From Burkholderiales bacterium (GTDB taxonomy: Bacteria; Pseudomonadota; Gammaproteobacteria; Burkholderiales; SG8-39): a DNA stretch of 29,182 nucleotides. The stretch spans positions 1 to 29,182 of the forward strand of contig CAKKSJ010000118.1 in the NCBI GenBank assembly GCA_919902965.1. Direction: 5' to 3'. Made by a program: the position numbers and the translations under genes. The notes under the pieces were generated by a model. That model made no database searches. It was not told the DNA's origin and saw only the letters and a list, made by a program, of their open reading frames with translations. Shown in pieces: positions 7,102-14,725 of this stretch (within the stretch, counting starts at the first letter, position 1; every line of letters starts with the position of its first letter).

Positions 7102-7529
7102 CAGTCTGTCGGTTTTAGCAGGGCAGAAGGGTCATAGCGTCAATGGTACAGCTCAGTTAAATACCTGCCGGCGGGACCGGCCTACGCAAGTCCTGCTGAC
7201 ACGATCAGCGCGAAGGAAATGCTCGATTCAATGGCAGCTCAATGCTGGAACCTGACTTTTGCCAGATGAGCACTCAAGAGGCCGGAGTGGGTCGGGAGTG
7301 TGAATTCGCCGATATGGAAGGCTGTCATTCGGTCTGCGTTTCTGATATATGACCAGTAACGAATCCGAACCGGTCGCCAGGATCACCTCGAGCCACCGGG
7401 AGCAATGGCCGAATTACCGCCGCACAGGTGAATAGCCGCGGCCGTCCACTGCTCGGCCTGAACGGCCGGATGACAAGTTGAGCATTGAGGGCTTCTTCTA
7501 GCTTCAGAGCAGACACCCGCAGAGCTGAT
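7102..7529. other. Gene-poor stretch between ilvN and the STAND ATPase gene
   Basis: No supported gene is seen. Two short GC-rich hairpins occur: GCCGG/CCGGC at 7167-7181, shortly after ilvN, and CGGCC/GGCCG at 7454-7468; neither is followed by a T tract. An 11-base word ACCTGCCGGCG at 7163-7173 recurs at 12981-12991 on the other side of the large gene. A minus-strand open frame at 7325-7516 has no recognisable family. Confidence 0.5.
7163..7173. repeat. 11-bp direct repeat, left copy
   Basis: ACCTGCCGGCG here is repeated exactly at 12981-12991, so the pair brackets the STAND ATPase gene about 5.8 kb apart. It could mark an insertion boundary, but an 11-base GC-rich word can recur by chance. 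Confidence 0.25.
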
Positions 7530-10500
7530 TCATCGCAACAGCTTGATTCGCTCCTGAAGAGCCAGTGCGGTGGGAATGTTTCTAGCTGCCAGCGCAGCGG
7601 AAATTTCCACGAGTGCTTGCCGCGACCGGCTGTCGTTGGCCAATTCCTGCGCGTTCTGATTCAGTGATGTGTTGACAAGCTCGATGAGGGCATCGCCTGT
7701 GCCGCCGCGATGCCAGCGACTAGACGGATTTGACGCCTTGAGCGTGGCCGCAATCCAGCGTAGCCCGTCGAGGCGTAGCGGTGCACCAAAATTTTTCGTT
7801 AGGAAATAGCAAAGGCGCGTAACGCACTCTTCGTCGCGCCCCAAATGAAGCTCTGCCCAGCGTTCGTAGACGTCCCGCATCCGCAGGGCTGCTCCTGGCG
7901 CTAGTCGCAGAAGTGCATCCTCGTTACCGAACCCGAGCAAATCGCCAAGCAGTCGCTCGCCGTAGTACCAGAGTCGTCGCTTCTCCCAGTTGGCCGCAAG
8001 TCCGTATTCGACCGTCGTCCGCCAAATACGCTCGAATGCAGCCGGGTCGCCTCCCTTCGACAGGCGCAAAAAAAGGCTGCTGATGAATTGCTGGAGTGCG
8101 TAGTGCGCCTCAGGTCCGTGCGTTAGCACCGGCTCCCAGAACGCTTGCGCCTCGGATGCGGGTGCGGTGAGCGAGAGTTCAGCGAGCTTCTGGAGAAGGT
8201 CGTATCCTAGGTTCTGGCTTAGAGGGCTGTACTCGCCGTTATCCTCCTTCGCACGCTCCTTGGCGCGTTCCACCTCGTAGGCCCAAAGCCTACCGACAAG
8301 CTTGGTGTCCACGTTCCAATCACCTGTTCCAATCCCATTGATGAGCCAATGGAACAGCAGTCCGAGAAAGCTCCCGTCGAGACCTATTCCGGTTCCCCGT
8401 TTCGGTTTTCCCCGCCACAGCTTGTCGCCTGACGTGAAGGCACGCATACGCCGGTTATAGTCCAGACGCTCGCAGCCGGCGGCGACGCGCGCTATCTTTA
8501 GATCATCTGCTGTCGCGGCTTCGGCCTTTAGGGGAATGCGTCTTAGCCTAGCCAGCCAATTAACCCAGACCCGTTCCGCATCCTCACCGTCGCCGTGGTG
8601 TGGCGACAATAGGACCAGTCCAGACCACAGCACACCGGCCTGTAAGAGCCTCCACCACGCGGAGCCAAGCCGCTGGCGGTAAGCGTAGGCGATACCTATA
8701 ATCGTGCCTGCGGCCCGGGAGTCGCCGCTCGTGAGAAGCCGAAGCACCGACGTTTCCCATTCCGAGACCTGGCCGTCGTTCTTCATCCAAAGATGCATCG
8801 CTGCGTACGCCGCAAACCTCAGCTCATCGCGGAGATGCCCGATTCGACTGCTGCGGATTTCTTCGGCCGTGGAGGCAACGTCGCCAATGGATGTTCGGAC
8901 GATAGAAAGGGTGTCCTCCTTTGCCTTAGGTGTCTTCGCCAGCCAGCTATCAGCCAAGACAATCAGCGTCGCCGCGAGTGCGAGCCTGTACTTGGCCCTG
9001 GCGCTCTCATCTCCCGCCGCGTCGGCCTCACACTCTATCAGCAGATTGTGCAAGTAGGCCGCGTCGTCGTCGCCCAAAGTTTGCTGCGCCTGGAGATACT
9101 TCTCGCAGCGTTCGGGCAGCAGTAGGTATTGCAGCGGCTTTGCGTGCTCGTCCTGCCACGATTGGACCTCAAGACTGATATCGGCGGGACATGCAAAAGC
9201 CAAAATTTCAGCGCCCTTCTCGGGGTCAGTGATGAGCCGGTAGTTGTCGCGGTTAAGCGCCGCGAAGAGCAGCTTGAACTCCAACGCCTCCTTTGGATCC
9301 TCGGGAAGTGACCAATTCGGAATCAGGGTCTGAAGTCGAGCTGCCACCGCGGTATCGGCGGTCAGGAGGTCAATAACGACGTTCTGCAACGCCTTCTGTC
9401 GGTGAGCTGCCAGCGTCCAACTACGAGCAAACTCGAACACCGCTTCGCCTGCCTGAAGCCAGCTCCATCCGACGAACTTGTAGTCGATGTTCTTGACACG
9501 CCCGCCGTCCCAATAGAACACGTGCGGGTCCGTCAGCAGCGGTGCTAGCAATCCCGAGAAGAGAGGCGGACGGTATTTTCCAACGTTGACCAGCAGGCCG
9601 ATGAGCGCCGTCGATGCACCTTCGCGGAGTATCTGCTCGACATAGGGCGTAACATCGACGCTGGCATCGATTTGAAGCGTAAGCCACCGCTCGAGTGCGT
9701 CGAGTGCAGAAAACAGATTGCCGTTGTGGTTCGAGTTGGTCTGGGTCCAGTCGAATACTTGCCACCAGCCGGCGAAGGTCTTCTCTTGACCCTCCGCCAT
9801 CTGAAGCGTCAAGCCAGGCGCAGGTCCTTCACGCCCTTGCATGATTTCCGCAACCCACCGCTCGGTACAGAAATTAACGAGCGCGATGATCGCCTTGAGC
9901 GCTGCAGCCGGCGCAATCTGAAGGAATGGGAAGAACGGGCTTTTCCAGAACGCTGTCGGGTAGCTATCCTGCGCGTATTCAATCCCCAACTCGACCTCAT
10001 CCCAGCGTGAACCGTACTCTCTCTCTGGTTGATCCTCGATAATGAGGGCAAGCAACACCTCAGCGGCCACTTCCGGACGCGCGCGCATAAGTGGCTGGAT
10101 GCCGTTCTCCTTGAAGCACGCAGTCTGGAAATCCATGTCCACCTTACAGCTCGCGCCCAGCGGCCATGGAGGCAACCTTTCTCGTATCGACCCAAGCGAA
10201 GGTGGGATCTGGCGCCGCGCCTCATGCTTCGCCTTGTATTCTGGTTCGGTCCGAAGACGCTCCCGATGCTGGTCGGCTTGTTGACGACGAACCTCGGCGA
10301 TCCGTGCGCTAACCCCGTCGGCCACCTTTCTCCGGCCAGCGAGTTCTAATGCCCAAGCTCCGACCTCGTCGGGCAGGTCCACAGCTCCAGCTAGCGGAGC
10401 CGTATAGAGTAGCGGCTCACGATCCAGGTACATGACCCCGTGACCCTTCTCCACCTGAACCGCACGCGCCATGGTCAAGGCCATCTCGGCCAACTCGTGA

Positions 10501-12806
10501 CGAAAAGGCATCAGCGTTCCGTTTCTGAGCTCGCGGGGTGTCCCTGTGAGCCAGGTTTGGATGACCTTGGCTAAGGCGGGCGACACCAGACCACTCAGCC
10601 TCTCCCGCTGCGCGATGAGGAACCGTAGGACCGGAGGCCAGCGTGCGATGATGACCGAGCGAAATTGCGCCTCCAAGTACAAGCCGAGCGACGACGCCGC
10701 GCCCGAGATGCCGCTGGTCGGCGCGGTGCCGATGTGGTGGAACCGGATGAGCAGCCTCGTGAAGAGCTTGGCATCATTCGCCAAAAGCAAGTCGCCGCGC
10801 TCGGTCAGGAACAGTTCAGCCTCGGGGTCCAGGCAAAGCGCATCGAGGAGGATGCTCCCTGCCATGCTTGGTCCGGCCGCCTCGGCAGTCTCGAATGCCG
10901 CGTCCCACGCCGTCCCACGCTCCGTCTTCTGTCGGAGGAGAAATTGGCCCAGCATCCGCAACGCGTTTGTCCAGAGAGGGTTCTCGGCGAACGTCGCCCA
11001 TTGCGAAGTGCTGGTCCAAATCTGCTTGAGGAACTGAAAGCGCGCCCAATCGGCCGCAAGGTCATGCTCGAATTCGATGCGGTTAGTGCGTTGGTTTAGG
11101 TGGAGCGGTAGTTGGTCAGGCCGCTGCGTGAATATCGCAGCATCAACCGGATCTAGCGCTGTAAGCGCGAAGCTTCTTTCGAAGGATGCTTCGCGCTCCG
11201 CGAGCCTCATCGTGAGCGCTTGAACATCGGGGCGGCCTCCCGTCCAGTAGTTCCATAGGCTGTCAGCAATGGCAGTATGAGACGCGAGGCTGCTTGCATT
11301 GGAGCCAAGAGCGGCGCCCGCTTTGACTACCCAAGCCAGGGTCCTGAGGTTTGTCAGCGCGGCAACAGTGTCGTCATGGCCCGTCAGCCAGCTAAGAGCC
11401 GGAGACGCCCGGAGCGCAAGCTTCGCTTCCGGGTTCTTGATGAGTTCCAGTTCGACCTGCGCTGCCTGACGACCGCCGAGTATGGAATCGGCACTTTCAA
11501 CCCAGCTCTGGGTCTGCGTGATGACGACAACGCGCCATGCGCTATCATCAACCTTTCCCGTGGGCGCGAGCACAGCTTTGAGGAGTTGCCGGATGACGCC
11601 GAACTCACCTGGGTCGATACGTTCGGCCGAGTCGATGATGAGGACGTTATTCGGGTTAACCGTCGCGTTGAGAACTCCCCCTAGTTCATGCATAAGGGGA
11701 AGTGTGCCGCGACGCGCTGCGCTGAGCGCTGTCTTAAGTTCATCCGGGCCGAACCAAACCCGGTTCCACGCCCCGAACTGCGCAGTGAGCACGTTCTTGA
11801 CGAGCGCCGATTTTCCGGAGCCCGACTCTCCGAATACCACTGTGACTGCATTTTCGGAAATCGCAGTTTCGAGATTCAATTTATCTTCAACTCGAGAAAC
11901 GCTGTAGCCTGAAGGTAGCTCCGTCTCAATCCGCGACTTGTAGTCAGACGTGATGTTGGCGAGCGTCTCCCAATCTCGCTTGAAATTAGGATGTTGGAGA
12001 AGGTCAAACTCCTTGCGCAACTTCGACCAAAGGTCCTGAAGTGTGATGGTGCCGCGGCGAAGGCGCAATTCCGTCGCCTCGTTGACGAGCCTTTGCCAGA
12101 GTTCTTCCGCTTCCGTCGAGGTGCCACTCGTCAGGAGCTGACGACACTGCACAATCGCCTGGTTCTTGGTCTCGGAGTATGCGAGCTGTAAATCTACTGG
12201 CAGCACATGTAGCCGCCGGATGAGCTCAATCGTCTCTTCATCGGATGCCGCATGCCCGTTCTGGTTTGGCTTCTGTACGCTGTTAAATATTTTTGATTGC
12301 TTGGGGTTGCTACGGATGCGGCTCATGGCAAGCGCAACGTCGGAGCCGGTGCATGCGTTCTTCACTTCCCGCCAGTTCGGGTCGAAGACGCGATCGGTCC
12401 CAAGTGTCACCAGCGCTAGACCGTCGCCCGATCGGTTCAACGGGCCCTGTGGATCGCGCCACTGTTCCCAAGCACGCGTCACAAAATCTGCTGGCAGGCC
12501 CGAAGCGGTGACTTGCAGATTACCCTTCGCTGAGATAGCTAGCCGTCCAAACGCTCCTGCGTTACCCTGCGTCGTTAGCAAAAGGTCGTCGATGCGCCAA
12601 CCTAGTGTCGAAACCTGCGCCTGAACCTGAGTGCCGGCACCACCTATTGCTGGGGCGTGCTCACCTGTCAGCATCTTCACCAGAAGCCAGGCGCAAATCA
12701 GATCCTCAAACTCGAAACCCGCACCACTCATTGACCGCAGGGTCGCGGGTGTTCGCTTTTTTTCATCTGATGTCTTTGGCATCGTTGATTTGGTCGGTCC
12801 GGCCAT
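7530..12806 (-). CDS. Avs-like STAND ATPase with probable N-terminal PD-(D/E)xK nuclease domain
   Basis: The product is 1758 residues. Residues about 25-180 look like a restriction-type nuclease fold: GAGFEFEDL with Glu32/Glu34, WRIDDLLL with Asp73/Asp74, and LAISAKGN with Lys94, an E-D-(x)xK layout in which Ser92 stands where an acidic or Gln residue is usual. A P-loop NTPase follows, with Walker A GESGSGKS at 326-333 and Walker B NVLIID ending at Asp392, then SAER. The remaining ~1200 residues are alpha-helical, W-rich and have no enzyme motif, as expected of a helical-repeat sensor. Nuclease + STAND ATPase + long helical C-terminus is the plan of Avs antiphage proteins, in which binding of a conserved phage protein triggers tetramerisation and DNA cleavage. 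The gene stands alone; no modification or accessory gene adjoins it. ATG at 12806 is the longest start; Met9 or Met26 are alternatives. The 5' part is about 50% GC (12181-12300) against about 73% in 16921-16980, suggesting transfer. Confidence 0.75.
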   Translation of the reverse strand: MAGPTKSTMPKTSDEKKRTPATLRSMSGAGFEFEDLICAWLLVKMLTGEHAPAIGGAGTQVQAQVSTLGWRIDDLLLTTQGNAGAFGRLAISAKGNLQVTASGLPADFVTRAWEQWRDPQGPLNRSGDGLALVTLGTDRVFDPNWREVKNACTGSDVALAMSRIRSNPKQSKIFNSVQKPNQNGHAASDEETIELIRRLHVLPVDLQLAYSETKNQAIVQCRQLLTSGTSTEAEELWQRLVNEATELRLRRGTITLQDLWSKLRKEFDLLQHPNFKRDWETLANITSDYKSRIETELPSGYSVSRVEDKLNLETAISENAVTVVFGESGSGKSALVKNVLTAQFGAWNRVWFGPDELKTALSAARRGTLPLMHELGGVLNATVNPNNVLIIDSAERIDPGEFGVIRQLLKAVLAPTGKVDDSAWRVVVITQTQSWVESADSILGGRQAAQVELELIKNPEAKLALRASPALSWLTGHDDTVAALTNLRTLAWVVKAGAALGSNASSLASHTAIADSLWNYWTGGRPDVQALTMRLAEREASFERSFALTALDPVDAAIFTQRPDQLPLHLNQRTNRIEFEHDLAADWARFQFLKQIWTSTSQWATFAENPLWTNALRMLGQFLLRQKTERGTAWDAAFETAEAAGPSMAGSILLDALCLDPEAELFLTERGDLLLANDAKLFTRLLIRFHHIGTAPTSGISGAASSLGLYLEAQFRSVIIARWPPVLRFLIAQRERLSGLVSPALAKVIQTWLTGTPRELRNGTLMPFRHELAEMALTMARAVQVEKGHGVMYLDREPLLYTAPLAGAVDLPDEVGAWALELAGRRKVADGVSARIAEVRRQQADQHRERLRTEPEYKAKHEARRQIPPSLGSIRERLPPWPLGASCKVDMDFQTACFKENGIQPLMRARPEVAAEVLLALIIEDQPEREYGSRWDEVELGIEYAQDSYPTAFWKSPFFPFLQIAPAAALKAIIALVNFCTERWVAEIMQGREGPAPGLTLQMAEGQEKTFAGWWQVFDWTQTNSNHNGNLFSALDALERWLTLQIDASVDVTPYVEQILREGASTALIGLLVNVGKYRPPLFSGLLAPLLTDPHVFYWDGGRVKNIDYKFVGWSWLQAGEAVFEFARSWTLAAHRQKALQNVVIDLLTADTAVAARLQTLIPNWSLPEDPKEALEFKLLFAALNRDNYRLITDPEKGAEILAFACPADISLEVQSWQDEHAKPLQYLLLPERCEKYLQAQQTLGDDDAAYLHNLLIECEADAAGDESARAKYRLALAATLIVLADSWLAKTPKAKEDTLSIVRTSIGDVASTAEEIRSSRIGHLRDELRFAAYAAMHLWMKNDGQVSEWETSVLRLLTSGDSRAAGTIIGIAYAYRQRLGSAWWRLLQAGVLWSGLVLLSPHHGDGEDAERVWVNWLARLRRIPLKAEAATADDLKIARVAAGCERLDYNRRMRAFTSGDKLWRGKPKRGTGIGLDGSFLGLLFHWLINGIGTGDWNVDTKLVGRLWAYEVERAKERAKEDNGEYSPLSQNLGYDLLQKLAELSLTAPASEAQAFWEPVLTHGPEAHYALQQFISSLFLRLSKGGDPAAFERIWRTTVEYGLAANWEKRRLWYYGERLLGDLLGFGNEDALLRLAPGAALRMRDVYERWAELHLGRDEECVTRLCYFLTKNFGAPLRLDGLRWIAATLKASNPSSRWHRGGTGDALIELVNTSLNQNAQELANDSRSRQALVEISAALAARNIPTALALQERIKLLR

Positions 12807-12897
12807 AGAAACGCAAGGCTAGCACCAATTAATCACGCACGAGCGGGCGCTAGCTGCGTCCAAAGGGTGGATTGCTCAAGGCGATCGTAGGTTCAGT

Positions 12898-12919
12898 GAC
12901 TGCTTGACTGCTTGACTGC
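12898..12919. repeat. Short tandem repeat of GACTGCTT
   Basis: The octamer GACTGCTT occurs twice in tandem followed by GACTGC, about 90 bp upstream of the STAND ATPase start. It is directly followed by an inverted repeat GGGCGA-AGC-TCGCCC at 12923-12937. It could be an operator or a slippage tract; nothing identifies a binding protein. Confidence 0.5.
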
Positions 12920-12980
12920 GAAGGGCGAAGCTCGCCCCTGTCCCGATAGCGGACTCGCGAAGGTTAGAGATCAGATCAAA

Positions 12981-12991
12981 ACCTGCCGGCG
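12981..12991. repeat. 11-bp direct repeat, right copy
   Basis: ACCTGCCGGCG matches the copy at 7163-7173 exactly and in the same orientation, on the opposite flank of the STAND ATPase gene. Confidence 0.25.
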
Positions 12992-13346
12992 TCGAGATCA
13001 CTGTCAACTTCCTCTTCGGGTCGAGTTCGACTATACCCTGAAGCGCCTAATGGACATTCACAATGATTCTCCGACCTACGACCGATGACTGTCTCATAAC
13101 TTTTTTTTCGGCGGTGCAGTTTCCTCTGCCGCCGCACCCAACCAGGCCGCGTTTCGCCCGCCAGGGCTCGTAGACCCTTTTCCCCTCGGCGTGACGGCAC
13201 ATAGCCCAAAACGCGCGAAGTTACGGCGCGCAGCCAGCCACAAGCCCGAAGTTTTCGGCACAGCGCCTGCCCGCGATCGGCCGCCTGAAACACCTATATC
13301 GCCCCCGCGCTTATCGGAGTAGATTATCCGCAGTGACTATTTTTCC

Positions 13347-13354
13347 AAAGGAGG
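13347..13354 (+). promoter_or_regulatory. Strong Shine-Dalgarno sequence
   Basis: AAAGGAGG, almost fully complementary to the 16S rRNA 3' end, ends five bases before the ATG at 13360 and decides the start of the ACT-domain gene there rather than at an upstream ATG at 13333. It is the strongest ribosome binding site noticed in the window. Confidence 0.85.
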
Positions 13355-13359
13355 TCGCT

Positions 13360-13785
13360 ATGGCATTCAAGGCTGCAAAGGCGGAAGTGTGGGCGGTTGG
13401 CATTGACGACCGCGCGGGTGGTGTGGCTGACAAGCTCGAGTCGCTCGCCAAGGCGGGCGCGAGCTTCGAGATGGTGTTAGCGCGGCGCACCCCGGAGACC
13501 CCGGGCAAGGGGATGCTGTTCGCGACCCCGGTCAAGGGGGCCAAGGTGATCCGCGCCGCGAAGGAAGCGGGCATGGGCATTCCCTCGACGGTGTTTTCGG
13601 TAAGGGTCGAAGGTGCGGACCGGCCGGGCCTGGGGTCCAAGATTGCGCGCGCGCTCGGCGATGCCGGGGTCAGCTTTCGCGGCATCAGCGGAATCGCCAT
13701 CGGCAGGAAGTTTGTGAGCTACATCGCGTGCGACAGCGCGGCAGATCAGGCGAAGGCGATTGCGGCCTTGAAGAAGCTGAAGTAG
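13360..13785 (+). CDS. Stand-alone tandem ACT-domain protein
   Basis: The 141-residue protein consists of two ACT-like halves: residues about 8-65 (AEVWAVGIDDRAGGVADKLESLAKAGASFEMVLARR) and about 76-140 (TVFSVRVEGADRPGLGSKIARALGDAGVSFRGISGIAIGRKFVSYIAC). The second half carries the typical ligand-loop pattern DRPGLGSKIARALGDAGV. ACT domains bind small ligands, mostly amino acids, and usually control a fused or partner enzyme; no catalytic domain is attached here. The very strong ribosome binding site suggests an abundant protein. No neighbour names the pathway: the gene lies alone between the STAND ATPase region and a convergent metal exporter gene. Small ACT-ACT proteins of this kind are common in proteobacteria without assigned function. 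Confidence 0.85.
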   Translation: MAFKAAKAEVWAVGIDDRAGGVADKLESLAKAGASFEMVLARRTPETPGKGMLFATPVKGAKVIRAAKEAGMGIPSTVFSVRVEGADRPGLGSKIARALGDAGVSFRGISGIAIGRKFVSYIACDSAADQAKAIAALKKLK

Positions 13786-13803
13786 CGCGGCGGGTTTTTC
13801 CGG

Positions 13804-14715
13804 CTACACCACGTGATCCGGCGCGAGCGCGCAGGGATGCAGCGCGTCGCCGGTCTCGATCTGCAGCGTCGCGTGACCGACGCCGTAGCGATCGTGCAGC
13901 TGTTTGTTCACCTGGGTGATGAAGCGGTCGCCCGGATGCCCTGCAGGCATGACCAGGTGCACGGTCAGCGCGGTTTCGGTCGTGCTCATCCCCCAGATGT
14001 GCAGGTCGTGAATTGCGACCACGCCGTCCAATCCGGAAATATATTCTCGAATCTGCACGGTATCGATACCCGGCGGCACCGCGTGCAGCGAAAGCTTCAG
14101 GGAATCGCGCAGCAGCCCCCAGGTGCTGCCGACGATGACCGCTGCGATGACCAGGCTGATTGCCGGATCGAGCCAGTTCCATCCGGTGTAGAGCATGCCC
14201 ACGCCGGCGAGCACCACGCCCAGCGAAACGGCCGCATCCGCCAGCATATGCAGGAATGCGCCTTTCACGTTCAGGTCATGCTCGCGGTCGCGCAGGAACA
14301 GCAGTGCCGTGGCGGTGTTGACCACGATCCCGCCCAGCGCCACCCAGATGACCGTCATGGTCGCGACCGGAACCGGGTTGCTCAGGCGCTGCACCGCCTC
14401 CAGGGCAATGCCGCCGACCACCAGCATCAGCAGCATGGCATTGACCAGCGCCGCAAGTATGGTCGAGCTGCGCAGTCCGTAGGTGAAGCGCGGCGAGGGC
14501 TCGCGCCGGCCGAGCGCGCTGGCGCCCCAGGCCAGAGCCAGGGCCAGCACATCGCTCAAGTTGTGGCCGGCGTCGGCCAGCAACGCCATCGAATGCGCCA
14601 GCACGCCGTAGACGAACTCGATCGCGACGAAGCCGAGGTTGAGCGCAATGCCGATTGCGAAGGATCGGTCGTGCCGCGTACGGCCGTTGGAATGGCTGTG
14701 ATTTGCGTGCGCCAT
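13804..14715 (-). CDS. Cation diffusion facilitator, zinc-type (CzcD/ZitB-like) exporter
   Basis: The 303-residue inner-membrane protein has six predicted membrane helices and the two HxxxD half-sites of zinc-type CDF transporters: DAGHNLSD in helix 2 (His51, Asp55) and HMLAD in helix 5 (His156, Asp160). It also has a histidine-rich N-terminus (HANHSHSNGRTRH) and a cytoplasmic C-terminal domain from about residue 205 (ISGLDGVVAIHDLHIWGMSTTETALTVHLV). Such proteins export Zn2+, sometimes Cd2+ or Co2+, by proton antiport. The start at 14715 is chosen because the longer frame (to 14841) runs into the preceding gene and only MAHANHSHS looks like a CDF N-terminus. It lies 10 bases after the diguanylate cyclase/phosphodiesterase gene on the same strand, so they may share a transcript. 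Confidence 0.92.
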   Translation of the reverse strand: MAHANHSHSNGRTRHDRSFAIGIALNLGFVAIEFVYGVLAHSMALLADAGHNLSDVLALALAWGASALGRREPSPRFTYGLRSSTILAALVNAMLLMLVVGGIALEAVQRLSNPVPVATMTVIWVALGGIVVNTATALLFLRDREHDLNVKGAFLHMLADAAVSLGVVLAGVGMLYTGWNWLDPAISLVIAAVIVGSTWGLLRDSLKLSLHAVPPGIDTVQIREYISGLDGVVAIHDLHIWGMSTTETALTVHLVMPAGHPGDRFITQVNKQLHDRYGVGHATLQIETGDALHPCALAPDHVV

Positions 14716-14725
14716 GTACTGCGTT

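Larger units (their letters stand above)
12807..13359. other. Gene-poor stretch upstream of the STAND ATPase gene
   Basis: No convincing gene lies here; a minus-strand open frame at 12976-13293 has no recognisable content. Any promoters for the divergent STAND ATPase and ACT-protein genes must lie in it, but none can be assigned with confidence. It holds a short octamer tandem repeat at 12898-12919, a GC-rich hairpin GGGCGA/TCGCCC at 12923-12937, and the right copy of an 11-bp direct repeat. Confidence 0.5.

Noticed and set aside
7130..7200. tRNA-like stretch (GGTACAGCTCAGTTAAAT)
   Set aside because: It resembles a tRNA D-arm only; no acceptor stem, anticodon arm or TTC loop can be built around it.
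7325..7516. Minus-strand 63-codon open frame after the STAND gene
   Set aside because: Arg/Pro-rich composition, no ribosome site, no recognisable family; treated as non-coding.
13101..13134. T8 tract followed by a GC-rich hairpin, considered as a terminator
   Set aside because: The T tract precedes the hairpin on the + strand, and on the minus strand the hairpin is followed by A residues, so neither direction gives an intrinsic terminator.
12976..13293. Minus-strand 105-codon open frame
   Set aside because: Basic, low-information composition and no clear start signal; no support for it as a gene.
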